Origin: Stramonita haemastoma
Lineage: Eukaryota; Mollusca; Gastropoda; Neogastropoda; Muricidae
DNA length: 45,000 nt
Direction: 5' to 3'
NCBI GenBank assembly: GCA_030674155.1
Contig: CM060335.1
Coordinates: forward strand, 47,563,623 to 47,608,622
Shown here: positions 22,893 through 32,681 of the stretch, one piece after another
Layout of the letters: every line of letters starts with the position of its first letter
How positions within the stretch are numbered: position 1 is the first letter of the stretch
Notes under the pieces: generated by a model
The model's input: only the letters and a program-made list of their open reading frames with translations
Told to the model about the DNA's origin: nothing
Database searches by the model: none
Translations under genes and position numbers: made by a program

Positions 22893-23340
22893 ATGTGGTG
22901 GCGGCCCTGCACTTTGCTGTGGTTTATCATATTCTTGTGTATTGCCACTATTATTATGTGTACTGCTACGTTTTATTGTGTACACTGTATTACTTTTCTT
23001 TCGACAAACTTGCTATATTCAAGCCAGGCTGCCCTTTTCTGGCTGTAGTGTTCCACTAAGTCTGGCGCCAAGCATTTCAAAGATGCTAGTAGAGTGTGCA
23101 TGCATAGAGTACAGCACTGTCTTGGTGCCGTGGGGTCTGTTACTGTGCATAAGTCAGGGTGGGACGGGACTGTACTGGTACGTTTTATTGCGTACACTGA
23201 ACCACTTTGTTCCCACAGACTTGCTATATTCAAGTCAGGCTGCTATCTTTGGCGCTGTAGTGTCACCACAAGTCTGGCGCCACGCATTTCAAAGACGCTA
23301 GCAGAGTGTGTAAGCATACAATACAGCACTCTCTTCATGC

Positions 23341-23699
23341 CAAAACTGCACCCACCTACCTCTGTGAATGTCTTCACTTGTACACACTTTCTCGCTCCCT
23401 CCGCTCAGCCGCAGATACTTTGTCCTTAAGAATATCTAGATTCAGCCTATCTACCGTTGGCCGCCGCTCTTTCTCTGTTTTTGGTCCATTGATCTGGAAC
23501 GACTTTCCTGTGTGTGTGTGTGTGGCCGCGCGTGTGTGCGCGCTTGCGTTTCTGAGTACGTTCGGATTTGCTAGGACCATAGATTGCTATTGATTGCTTG
23601 TGTGATGTATAGGTCGAATGCAAGCGCTTTGATTTGTTTTACAAGATATAGCGCTATATAAGTTCCATGTATTATTATTATTATTATTAATTATTATTA

Positions 23700-23749
<50 letters not shown>
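23341..23749 (+). mobile_element. Non-LTR retrotransposon 3' end with (ATT)n tail
   Basis: The plus strand encodes a degraded C-terminal reverse-transcriptase-protein segment: S-R-S-L-R-S-A-A-D-T-L, then R-R-S-F-S-V-F-G-P-L-I-W-N-D-F-P. This matches the known conserved C-terminus of jockey/CR1-like elements (RSLRSA...ERSFSxAAPxxWNSLP). A GT insertion disrupts it after F-P. The 3' UTR ends with GCGCTATATAAGTTCCATG and (ATT)n at 23671-23749. ATGCC flanks both sides (target duplication), and the host satellite resumes in register at 23750. Confidence 0.75.
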
Positions 23750-23750
<1 letters not shown>

Positions 23751-23989
23751 GCCATGGGGTCTGTTACTGTGCATATAAGTCAGGGTAGGACGGGACTGAA
23801 ACCGGCTCTTTTTTGTCACATCTTTTAATTTTTAAAAAAAATGCGCCTTTTTTTCTTGAGGGGGTGTGTATGCGCGCACGTACTGCGCATGCGCTTGTGT
23901 TTGTGTGTGCGTTTTGTGTGTGTGTGTGTGTGCATGTGGTGGCAGCCCTGCACTTTGGTCTGGTGCATCATATTATTGTATATGTATAT

Positions 23990-24195
23990 GCCTAGCAAAC
24001 CATCTTGCAAGGAACAGTCGAGGCAAGAAAAGAGCCGCCAAAGAAATCATGGTTGACAACATCAAAGACTGGACTGCCCAACCCTGCAACGCCTCCTACT
24101 AGCCAGCAGGATCGTGAAGCATGAAAAGATCTCCGTTGCGTCTTCTCTCATGTCCCCTACGTCTTTGGACATGGGACTGATGAGTGAGTGAGGAG
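23990..24195 (+). mobile_element. LINE 3' end fragment with GATGAGTGAGTG tail
   Basis: Translation in shifting frames gives pieces of the basic C-terminus typical of an endonuclease/reverse-transcriptase LINE protein (a TVEARK-K-R stretch, then W-x-D-N-I-K-D-W-T), and later the S-x-G-H-G-T-D-E end. Several frameshifts and small deletions make it dead. It sits inside the satellite, which resumes at about 24197 (AGTGCTACGTTTTATTGC). Confidence 0.65.
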
Positions 24196-24309
24196 TGCTA
24201 CGTTTTATTGCTTACACTGTAGCAGCTGTCATTCTCACAAACTTGCAATATTGAAGCCAGGCTATAACCTCTTTGGGGCTATGGTGTCTCCACAAGTCCA
24301 ATGCCACGC

Positions 24310-24580
24310 ATTTCTTTCTTTTAATTATTTTTTTATCGAGATAATGGAGTAAGCTTCGTGTGCTTTTTTTTTTTTTTATATATATCCAGTCTTAGTGTGT
24401 ATGCAGTTTTGTAAACCTTGTCATCTGTTCCACCGGCACACAATGGCCTACTCTTACGAAAATCGGAACAGGATTTAACGTGTCGCAAGATGATCTCTGT
24501 GTGGCACACTGGGCCTCGTTTATAGTCTCATCCGAAGTATTTTTTGGGGAGTGGAGTCGGCACTGATGTTAACTCCAGGG
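24310..24580 (-). mobile_element. SINE-1, minus strand, lacking the tRNA head
   Basis: The tail, specific region and central block (TTTATAGTCTCATCCGAA) are present up to TTAACTCCAGGGG near 24580. The tRNA-like head is missing, as in a 5'-truncated insertion. The flanks are satellite monomer on both sides. Confidence 0.75.
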
Positions 24581-25136
24581 GTCTGTTTGACGGGACTAAA
24601 ACGGCCCTTTTTTGTCACATCTTTCCGAGAGAAAAAAAAAACGCGCATTTTTTTAGGGGTGGTGTGAATGCGCGCGCAAAGATGTTAGTAGAACTGTATA
24701 TGCTTACAGTACAGCACTCTCTTGGTGCAGTGGTGTATGTTACTGTGCAAGGGATGAGGAGAACGAGACTAAAACCAGCCTTTGTAACACGCCTTTTTTA
24801 AAAAAAAAAAAAAGGGGGGGGGGGGGAAATGTGCGCACCCACACAAGCACTCGTGTTTGTGTGTGGGTTTTCTTGTGTTTGATCATGTGGCAGCAGCCCT
24901 GCACTTTGATGATGTGCATCATATTATTGTATATAGTCGTTATTATACGTGTGCTGTTAACGTTTTATTGCGTGCATTGTACCAGCTTTCCTTCCGCTCT
25001 ATTTAAACCAGGCTGCTTTCATCAGGGCTGGGATGTCGGGACATGTTCTGCTCCACGCATTTCAAAGATGTTAGTAGAGTTTGTATGCATACATTAGCTA
25101 CACTTGAATTGCTTTTTTTCATTCAATCACATCTTT

Positions 25137-25138
<2 letters not shown>

Positions 25139-25183
<45 letters not shown>

Positions 25184-25201
25184 ACACACACACACACACA
25201 C

Positions 25202-25266
<65 letters not shown>

Positions 25267-25400
25267 CACTAGCGACAAGGACAAGATTGAACCATGCTGC
25301 AGGTGTCTAATAAAAGATTCATTCATTCACTCATTCAATAACAATTCATTCATTCATTCAATCAATCAATCAATTAATCAATCAGTCATTCAATCATGGG
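25139..25400. repeat. (CA)n, (AATC)n and ATTC repeats
   Basis: CA at 25139-25230, (ATCA)n at 25231-25266, then a short unique segment and mixed ATTC/AATC repeats to about 25400. Confidence 0.9.
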
Positions 25401-25408
25401 GGATGTGA

Positions 25409-25738
25409 TCAATGGGGCTTAGTGGTCAGAACATTGCGCCCGCAATCTGACGACCGGATTCGATTCCCGTTCGAGGGGATTTTTCTCTTGGAGTTAACAT
25501 CAGTGCTGACTCCACTCTCTCCAAAAGTCCTTTGATGAGATTATAAACCGAGGCCCGTGTGCGAATGCACGCAGAACATCTTGCGCACACTTTAAATCCT
25601 GTTCTGCTTTTCGAAAGAGTAGGTCATTGTGTGCCGGTGGGAACAGGTGACAAAATTTACAAAACTGCAGACACACGGGTACTGGATGTAAAAAAAACCC
25701 CATGAGTGCTTATTCCATATCCTCGATATAAAAGAATA
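25409..25738 (+). mobile_element. SINE-1, full length
   Basis: The A box GGCTTAGTGG and B box GGATTCGATTCC are both recognisable. The central block has lost a few bases (CCTTTGATGAGATTATAAAC). The tail is complete, ending in ATAAAAGAATAAATAAA. Confidence 0.85.
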
Positions 25739-25745
25739 AATAAAC

Positions 25746-25925
25746 ATCTTACACACACGTTAAATCATGTTCCGCTTTTCGTAAGAGTAGGCCATTGTGT
25801 GCCGGTAGGAACATATCACAAGATTTAAAAACTGCATACACACAGGGACTGGATGTAAAAAAAAAGCACATGAGTGCTTCTTCCATTATCCTTGATATAA
25901 AAGAATATATAAACTAAATAGATAA
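25746..25925 (+). mobile_element. Partial second SINE-1 (3' half) in tandem
   Basis: Starting at ACATCTTACACACACGTTAA the 3' half of SINE-1 is repeated directly after the preceding copy, on the same strand. It looks like a tandem duplication or a 5'-truncated second insertion into the A-rich tail. Confidence 0.75.
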
Positions 25926-25934
25926 ATGAATAAA

Positions 25935-26070
25935 TCGTTCATTCATTCATTATTATTCATTCAATTCATTCATTCATATTCATTCATTCATTATTCATTC
26001 ATTCATTTATTCATTCGTTCATTCCTCCCTCCCTCCCTTCCTTCATTTATTCATTCATGCAATCTTTCAT
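25935..26070. repeat. (ATTC)n microsatellite
   Basis: ATTC tetranucleotides with CCTC interruptions. Confidence 0.9.
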
Positions 26071-26256
26071 TTTTACCGTTTTTTTTAAAGATCAAACTCA
26101 AGTAGAAAAATAAAACAAACGCACCCCGCTGGAGAATTGCGATGTACAATGATATGATTTATTCATTTCTTCCTTTTTTACATTCAGAAACCTCACATAC
26201 CTCATGAACTCACTCATCAACCACCGGTTCTTCAGAGTCGTACCTCACTGATTTGA

Positions 26257-26580
26257 GGGGACGGGATAGCCTAGTGGTCAGAACATTGCGCTCGCAATCT
26301 GACGACCCGGGTTCGATTCCCGTTCGAAGAGATTTTTCCCCTGAAGTTAACATCAGAGCTGACTCCACTCTCCCCCAAAGTCCTTCGGATGAGACTTTAA
26401 ACCGAGGCCCCGTGTGTGAACTCACGCAGAACATCTTGCGCACACGTTAAATCCTGTTCCGCTTTTCGTAAGAGTAGGCTATTATGTGCCGGTGGGAACG
26501 GATGACAAATTTACATAACTGCATGCACAAAGAGACTGGCTGTAAAAAGCAGTCGAGTGTTATTCCATTATCCTCGAATT
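26257..26580 (+). mobile_element. SINE-1, best-preserved head
   Basis: This copy matches both pol III consensus boxes exactly: TAGCCTAGTGG at about 26267-26277 and GGTTCGATTCC about 32 bp further on. The central block and tail are complete, ending with a TTATTCCATTATCCTCGAA stretch. It meets the tail of a minus-strand SINE-2 at 26581. Confidence 0.9.
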
Positions 26581-26945
26581 TTTTTTTGTGTTCTTGACCA
26601 GAGCTGAGATTTTGATTAGTGAGATTTTTGCGTATGCAATTGTATCTGCCCACTAAGAAGATAGCTGCATTCTGACTGCAGGGATAGAGGCTGGGTATGT
26701 TCATGTTTTCACAACCCACCGAACGCTGACGGGGCCTTTGACATGCATAGTTGATCTTCTGTAGCCGTATAACAACGAAAAAAAAAATCAAGGCACTGGC
26801 AGGTCTGCGTTTGAAGTTGCACTGAGAGATCGTGAAAAAATCTCCACCCTTAATTCACCAGACACCACCGAGATTCAAACCCACGACTTCGTGGACCCAT
26901 GGGATTGAAGTTGGATGGTCTGAACCACTCGTCTATAGCGTCCGT
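26581..26945 (-). mobile_element. SINE-2, minus strand, tRNA-headed
   Basis: The complement begins near 26945 with TATAGACGAGTGGTTCAGAC (A-box-like) and has GTGGGTTTGAATCTCGG (B-box-like) about 50 bp later. The body includes AGACCTGCCAGTGCCTTGAT, GTCAGAATGCAGCTATCT and AATCTCAGCTCTGGTCAAGA. Fragments of the same family lie at 9446, 10010 and 10776 on the plus strand. Confidence 0.7.
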
Positions 26946-26961
26946 TATCCTCAAAATAAAA

Positions 26962-27014
26962 GAACACACACACACGCACACACACACACATACACACGCA
27001 CACACACACACACA

Positions 27015-27045
<31 letters not shown>

Positions 27046-27114
27046 GCACACAAGCATACGCACACGCACACACACACATACACACACACACACACACGTA
27101 CACACGCACATACA

Positions 27115-27178
<64 letters not shown>
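26962..27178. repeat. CA/CACG compound microsatellite
   Basis: CA tracts alternate with (GCAC)n blocks. Both strands give long artefactual open frames. Confidence 0.95.
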
Positions 27179-27180
<2 letters not shown>

Positions 27181-27570
27181 ACGGGACAGGACAGGACAGG
27201 ACAGGGTAGCCTTGTAGTCAGAACACCGCGCTCGCAATCTGTCGACCCGGGTTCGATTCTCGTTCGAGAGGATTTTTCTCCTGGAGTTAACATCAGTGCT
27301 AACTCCACTCTCCCCAAAAGTTCTTTGGATGAGACTATAAACCAAGGTCCCGTGTGCGGACGCACGCAGAACATCTTGCGCACACGTTAAATCCTGTTCC
27401 GCTTTTCTTAAGAGTAGGCCCTTGAGTGCCGATGGGGGCAGATGACAGATTTACAAAACTGTACACACACGGAGCAGATGACAGATTTTCAAAACTGTAC
27501 ACACACGGGGACTGAATGTAAAAAAAGCACATGAGTGTTTATTCCATTTTCTTGATATAAAAGAATAAAT
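27178..27570 (+). mobile_element. SINE-1 with expanded head and internal duplication
   Basis: The first bases show a (GGACA)n expansion before GGGTAGCCTTGTAGTCAG (A box region). The B box is GGTTCGATTCTCG. Within the 3' half, GCAGATGACAGATT...AAAACTGTACACACACGG occurs twice in tandem at about 27437 and 27474. The tail is complete. Confidence 0.85.
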
Positions 27571-27587
27571 AAAATTAAAGGAAATAA

Positions 27588-27623
27588 CACACACACACAC
27601 AGAGTCCCCCTTCTCCCTCTCTC

Positions 27624-27655
<32 letters not shown>

Positions 27656-27845
27656 ACACACACACACACACACAACACACACACACACACACACACACAC
27701 ACGATACACACACAGCATACACAATACACACCGCACACGCCACCACACACACACAAGGGTCCCACCTCTCTCTTTCACACACACACGCACACACATACAC
27801 ACACATACGCACGCACGCACGCACACGCGCGCGCGCGGGGGCATA
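27588..27845. repeat. CA-rich and CG-rich simple repeats
   Basis: CA tracts are broken by two CTCTCTTT segments and end in GCACGCGCGCGCGCG. Confidence 0.9.
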
Positions 27846-27939
27846 CGTATACACACATGCGATATACCCTGCTAGAGAATACCTTAAAGTGACAAACGGA
27901 GACATTGATTGTTTAACTATGGCACATCTTAGGCTCCGG

Positions 27940-29005
27940 TTGCTAAATTGACCAGTTGATGAAGTGAACAACATTTTTACTAATTCGTTCATTAGGCAAG
28001 ATTTTGTTGGAATGCAAGTCAAATTGATGAATTGTGTAGCATAAATACAAGAATTTGGTCTGTTGGTAAACTGTGTAACATGTATCATGAATTTTCGTCC
28101 ACTTCATAAATTGGTTAACATACTGCAGAAATTGTACCCAGTTTATGAACAGTGTAACATGCATAAGGGATTTTGTCCAGCTGTGATTTGGGTAACATAC
28201 ATCAGGAATTGTGTCCAGTTCATCAATTGGGTTATACATATCAGAATTTTGTCCAGTTCATCAATTGGGTAATATACATCAGGAATTTTGTCCAGTTCAT
28301 CAATTGGGTAATATACATCAGAATTTTGTCCAGTTCATCAATTGGGAATAACAATCAGAATTTTGTCCACTTCATCAATTGGGTAATATACATCAGAATA
28401 TTGCCCAGTTTACATTGGTAAATACATAGGATTTTGTCCAGCTTCATAATTGGGTTAACATAATCAGGAATTTTGTCCAGTTCATGAATTGGGTAACATA
28501 CATCAGGAATTTTGTCCAGTTCATCAATTGGGAATATACATCAGGAATTTTGTTCCAGTTCATCAATTGGGAATATACATCAGAATTTGTTCCAGTTCAT
28601 AATTGGGTATATATATCATCAGAATTTTGTCCAGTTCATGATTGGGTAATATACATCAGGAATTTTGTCCAGTTCATGAATTGGGTAATATACATCAGGA
28701 ATTTTGTACAGTTCATGAATTGGGTAATATACATCAGGAATTTTGTCAGTTCATGATTGGGTAATATACATCAAGAATGTTGTTCAATTCATGAATTGGG
28801 TAATATCATCAGGAATCTTGTTCTGTTCACAAAGTGGGAATCAGACAGCTGAAGTTTGATCGGGATCAAGAAACAGGTCACACATGAGAGGGCTGGTGTT
28901 CAATGTTATACACTGGGTAAGATACAGCTGGGATATTGTCCACTTCATAAAATGGGTAATACATGTACAGTTTATAAAATGGTTATCATATACAATACTA
29001 TATTT
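27940..29005 (+). repeat. Minisatellite A, unit about 38 bp (left arm)
   Basis: Units of TTTTGTCCAGTTCATCAATT followed by GGGTAATATACATCAGGAA repeat about 25 times. They are most uniform at 28190-28800 and degenerate at both ends. Single-base length differences are frequent. Confidence 0.95.
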
Positions 29006-29053
29006 CACACACACTCACGCACACACACATACACACGCACCACACACACACGC

Positions 29054-29111
<58 letters not shown>

Positions 29112-29183
29112 CATAGATACATAGATACATAGATATGTATGTATATATCACCATGATGTAATATATAGATTATATCATGGTGA
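29006..29183. repeat. CA tract, (GATA)n and a 34-bp inverted repeat
   Basis: (CA)n to 29052, (GATA)n at 29053-29132 and an imperfect palindrome at 29150-29183 (arms CACCATGATGTAAT and ATTATATCATGGTG). Confidence 0.85.
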
Positions 29184-29184
29184 A

Positions 29185-30200
29185 GATACTTTTTAGGTCT
29201 AACGTAAACACTGCACCAACACGAAGCTTTCCAGGAGCGGACATAGGGAGTGACCATGATCTTGTAATGATGACCTTCCGACTCCGTCTCCAAAACAAAT
29301 CACAAGCAGAACAACATCAGGGTCAAGTTTGACCTCGAGAAGCTGAAAGATCTAGAGGTAGCAGACATTTTCCAGGCAAGCATAGGTGGTAAATTTGCAG
29401 CATTCACTCTGATAGACCCAGATGGTATGGGTATAGATACCTTGATGGATGGTTTCAACACAGCAGTGACTGAAACAGCAAACGAACGTCTCCGCAAACA
29501 TCGACCAGTCAAAAAACCTTGGGTCACACCTAACATCCTACAACTATGCGATAACTGTAGAGAGCTGAAGAAAAGGAGACATGAAACAGAAGAAAGAGCA
29601 GAACAATATAGGGCAATCAACAAAAGAATCAAGAAGTCCACGGCAGACGCGAAAGAGAAATAGAAGTAAAATGCAGGATTGCACTGAAAATAACATCACT
29701 GTCAAAACTGAACACTGTCTGGAAAGATAACAATATTTCTTTCAACTCTAAGATCAGACTAATACGCTCCCTTGTCATTTCCATAAAACTGTATGCCTGT
29801 GAATCGGGGACCCTGTATGCTGATTTGGAGAAAAGAGTACATGCGGTAGAGATGAGATGCTTCCGGAGACTCCTTGGCATGTCCTACAGAGATCTCATAA
29901 GCAACAAAGAAGTGTATACTAGAATCCAGCAAACCATTGATCCTTACGAAAATCTTCTATCAATCGTAAAGAAGCGTAATCTTAAATGGTACGGGCATGT
30001 CACAAGATCAAAAACAATAATGCAAGGCACTGTCCAAGGAGGAAGAAAAAGAGGGAGACCAAAGAAGAGATGGGAAGACAACATCAGCGAATGGACAGGC
30101 CTAGAACTCAACAAAATTTTAAGAAAGGCAGAACAGAGAGAGGAATGGAGGGAACTGATTGTCAAGTCTTCAGGGTGTATGTTAAAAAAATCGGTAATAT
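29185..30200 (+). pseudogene. LINE endonuclease-reverse transcriptase relic, 5'-truncated and internally deleted
   Basis: The first part reads R-S-F-P-G-A-D-I-G-S-D-H-D-L-V-M-M-T-F-R, the well-known end of the LINE endonuclease domain. The linker follows (29427-29663), with K-K-P-W-V-T-P-N-I-L and repeated Lys/Glu segments. At about 29665 the sequence jumps to a region just before the C-terminus (L-I-R-S-L-V-I-S-I-K-L-Y-A-C-E-S). Then comes an open stretch at 29825-30170 with M-R-C-F-R-R-L-L-G, W-Y-G-H-V-T-R-S and K-K-R-W-E-D-N-I-S-E-W-T-G-L. The whole polymerase core, including the catalytic FADD-type motif, is absent. A stop also interrupts the region after Q-H-Q-G-Q-V. The known C-terminal end is cut off at S-S-G, where an LTR begins shortly after. 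It cannot be active. Confidence 0.85.
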
Positions 30201-30201
30201 A

Positions 30202-30471
30202 TGTGATGGGGTGGTAATTAGATTATCTCCCATGTGAACGGAGCGCGCAATTGCAGCGTCATGTTTCTGTTTAGAGACACACCTGTGAATTGTCGATGCT
30301 CTGATTCCTTGGGTAGTGGTCGAAAACCCTTCCTTGGACGCACTTCGCCTTCACGGTGAAATGTATATTTATGCAACCTCTTATTAGAGGTCACATTCTA
30401 AACTGACTAGCTGTGCCGTGTTCCCGAAGTTTGTGCAGAGATGGGGCATCAAATATGTCCGCTCTGTTACA
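30202..30471 (+). mobile_element. LTR of a retrotransposon
   Basis: The interval starts TGTGATGGGG and ends CTCTGTTACA, giving the TG...CA ends of an LTR, 270 bp long. A TATA-like TGTATATTTATGC lies near 30361. Immediately 3' is a primer-binding site. After that only about 45 bp of sequence remains, including two copies of CATATGTCCACTCTGTTAC resembling the LTR end. The element therefore seems to have lost its internal region. TATA flanks both outer edges (before 30202 and after 30536), a possible 4-bp target duplication. The primer site and short LTR favour a Ty3/Gypsy-type element; this is inference. Confidence 0.6.
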
Positions 30472-30473
30472 AA

Positions 30474-30491
30474 TGGTGTCAGAAGTGGGAT
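30474..30491 (+). other. tRNA-Leu primer-binding site
   Basis: TGGTGTCAGAAGTGGGAT is the complement of the 3' end of a metazoan tRNA-Leu including CCA (ATCCCACTTCTGACACCA). It lies 2 bp after the LTR end CA, the standard position for reverse-transcription priming. Confidence 0.8.
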
Positions 30492-30536
30492 ATCACATAT
30501 GTCCACTCTGTTACCACATATGTCCACTCTGTTACA

Positions 30537-30732
30537 TATATAACTTGGTTAGTTCACAAAATCGGCGATAATTACGTAACTGGAATACTGACCAATTCAC
30601 AAACTGAGGGACCTGCTGCTGGTGTTTTGTCCTGTTCAATAGATTGGCAGGGCGTAAGAAACATCATACAACTTGGTAACTTGGGCAGCATGAAGCAGGA
30701 ATTCGTAGCAAAATTGGGTAACGTACAGACAG
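30537..30732 (+). repeat. Degenerate units of minisatellite A
   Basis: Segments such as 'TTGGTTAGTTCACAAAATCG' and 'TTTTGTCCTGTTCAATAGATTGG' are recognisable diverged units between the LTR and the SINE. Confidence 0.5.
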
Positions 30733-31135
30733 GTGGATCGGTGGTCTAGGTGGTAACGCGCCTTGCCTAGAAAGCAAAAAGTCCGGGTCGGAGTGTGCGG
30801 TGGTTCGTACCCTGTTTGGGCCCAAAACTTTTTCCCTATCCATTAGACCCTGAGTGGTGGTCTGGGCGCTAGTCTTTCGGATGAGACGATAAACGGAGGT
30901 CCGTGTGTTACACGTCACTATTTAGCACACGTAAAAGAACCCACGGCAACAAGGAGGTTGACCCTGGCAAAATTCTGTAAAAAAAAAGTCACTCTGATAG
31001 GGAAAGAAATACAGTTGCATGCAGGAAAAAGAAAAAAAAAATGGGTAGGCGCTGCACTTGTGGTGACGCGCTTTCCCTGGGGAGAGCAGCCCGAATTTCA
31101 CGCAGAGAAATCTGCTGTGACATAAAGGGTACAAA
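30733..31135 (+). mobile_element. SINE-3, full length
   Basis: The head runs GGATCGGTGGTCTAGGTGGT (A box region) to GTGGTTCGTACCC (B-box-like). The central block CTTTCGGATGAGACGATAAA is shared with SINE-1. Further 3' come AAAGAACCCACGGCAACAAG, CCTGGCAAAATTCTGTAAA, a CAGGAAAAAG block, GGTGACGCGCTTTCCCTGGG and AGCAGCCCGAATTTCACGCA, ending GGTACAAAATACAAG. This organisation is familiar from gastropod genomic SINEs. Assignment to a named superfamily such as MetaSINE would need an alignment. Confidence 0.85.
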
Positions 31136-32035
31136 ATACAAGACATTTTGTTCAGTTCATAATACAGGTAACACGCAACAGAAATGTTCTCCAGTTTCTA
31201 AAGTGATAAAAAGACGTGGCATGGACTTTGTACATTTCATAAATTGAATAACATTCAGCTGGGATTTTGTCCAGTTCATACACCGATTAAAACGCACAAT
31301 ACATTTTGTCTATTTCATAAACGGATTAATAAACAGCGCAAATTTCGACCAGTTCATAAACTATTAAAATACAGCACAAACTGTGTCCAGTGCATAACTG
31401 ATTACAATACACAACACAAACTTTGTACAGTGCATAAACTGATTACAATACACAACACAAACTGTGTCCAGTGCATAAACTGATTACAATACACAACACA
31501 AACTTTGTCCAGTGCATGAACTGATTACAATACACAACACAAACTCTGTCCAGTGCATAAACTGATTACACTACACAAACTGTGTCCAGTGCATAAACTG
31601 ATTACAATACACAACACAAACTTTGTCCAGTGCATGAACTGATTACAATACACAACACAAACTGTGTCCAGTGCATAAACTGTTAAACATACAACACAAA
31701 CTTTGTCCAGTGCATAAACTGATTACAATACACAACACAAACTTTATCCAGTGCATACACTGGTTAATACACAACACAAACTTTGTCCAGTGCATAAACT
31801 GATTATAATACACAACACAAACTGTGTCCAGTGCATAAACTGGTTAATACACAACACAAATTTTGTACAGTACATAAACTGATTACACTACACAACACAA
31901 ACTGTGTCCAGTGCATAAACTGGTTAATACACAACACAAACTGTGTCCAGTGCATAAACTGTTTAACATACAACACAAACTGTGTCCATTTCATCGGCAG
32001 ATTAATACACAGCACAAATGCTGTCCAGGCAGTAC
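31136..32035 (+). repeat. Minisatellite A, unit about 41 bp (right arm)
   Basis: Units of ACTTTGTCCAGTGCATAAAC followed by TGATTACAATACACAACACAA repeat about 20 times, most uniform at 31380-31980. The core TTTGTCCAGT.CAT.AA.TG is the same as in the left arm at 27940-29005. Confidence 0.95.
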
Positions 32036-32039
32036 ATAG

Positions 32040-32158
32040 AGGACAAACAACAAACAACAACAACAACAGCAACACCACCAACAACAACTAAAACAACAAC
32101 CAAAACAACAACAAAAAACCAACAACAACAACAACAACCAACCCCCCCCCCCCCAACT
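32040..32158. repeat. (CAA)n and poly(C)
   Basis: CAACAA repeats with ACC variants followed by a C run, lying directly 3' of the GT31 stop codon on the minus strand, so part of its 3' UTR if transcribed. Confidence 0.9.
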
Positions 32159-32160
32159 AT

Positions 32161-32626
32161 TCACAACCCCCTGCTGCCACAGAAGTTCGTCCTCCAGTAA
32201 CTCCGCATTTGCTGGGGAGTCCTCTCGTGGATGGTCATCACAATAGCGCCATTCCCCTGGTGACACTTCCAAGGCGTCTCCACAAACCCGGGAAAACAGG
32301 AGATATCGTAGCGGAGCGCCTGCAGCACCAGAGCCATGTAGATGTCCTCCAGATAGAAGAAAGGCACGTCCACAGACTTCTTCACCATCGTTCGGGCCAG
32401 GGTCAAGGTCCCCAGGTACCCGGTACCCGAGCAGAAATCCGGGTAGTAGTGTTGCGGGTAGGACATGTTGGAGGCGTAGTAGCGAGTGCCCAGGCCTCTC
32501 CAGGGCTGGTGGTTTCGGTGGCAGTGGCCCCCTAGGGTGATGGTCAGGTTCCTCTCGTGCTTTTGGGACAGGGCCAGCAGTTTGTGCGGGAAGACGTACA
32601 TGTCTTGATCCGTCTTCAGGAAAAAT
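32161..32626 (-). CDS. Beta-1,3-galactosyltransferase-like (GT31), exon 2, C-terminal catalytic half
   Basis: GT31 enzymes are Golgi type II membrane proteins that transfer Gal, GalNAc or GlcNAc in beta-1,3 linkage to glycoproteins or glycolipids. This exon begins at 32626 after TTACAG and completes an Arg codon from exon 1 (phase 2). The frame is open for 154 codons to TGA at 32163-32161. Family landmarks in order are: F-F-L-K-T-D-Q-D-M-Y, the metal-binding DxD motif (here DQD, usually DDD); Y-P-D-F-C-S-G-T-G-Y, the conserved YPxYCSGxGY; F-Y-L-E-D-I-Y-M-A, the conserved EDVYxG; and a terminal segment with I-H-E-R-T-P-Q-Q-M. Potential N-glycosylation sites N-L-T and N-M-S are present. No defect is visible in this exon. 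The acceptor sugar cannot be predicted from the sequence. Confidence 0.92.
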
Positions 32627-32681
32627 CTGTAACCACACGCACACTTTTAAAAAAATTATTGTTATTATTCTAAAAAAAAAT

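Noticed and set aside
26257..26330. Possible functional tRNA gene
   Set aside because: Both promoter boxes match consensus, but the acceptor stem does not close and the same head is followed by the SINE body in many copies.
27489..28088. 199-codon minus-strand frame joining Cys/Val and ordinary residues
   Set aside because: It runs through a CA tract, a SINE tail and the 38-bp minisatellite; no part resembles a known protein.
32018..32200. Thr/Gln/Pro-rich open frame on the plus strand
   Set aside because: It is the translation of (CAA)n and poly(C) next to the GT31 stop codon.
32209..32535. Plus-strand 108-codon open frame
   Set aside because: It is the antisense of GT31 exon 2, which has family motifs and splice sites on the other strand.
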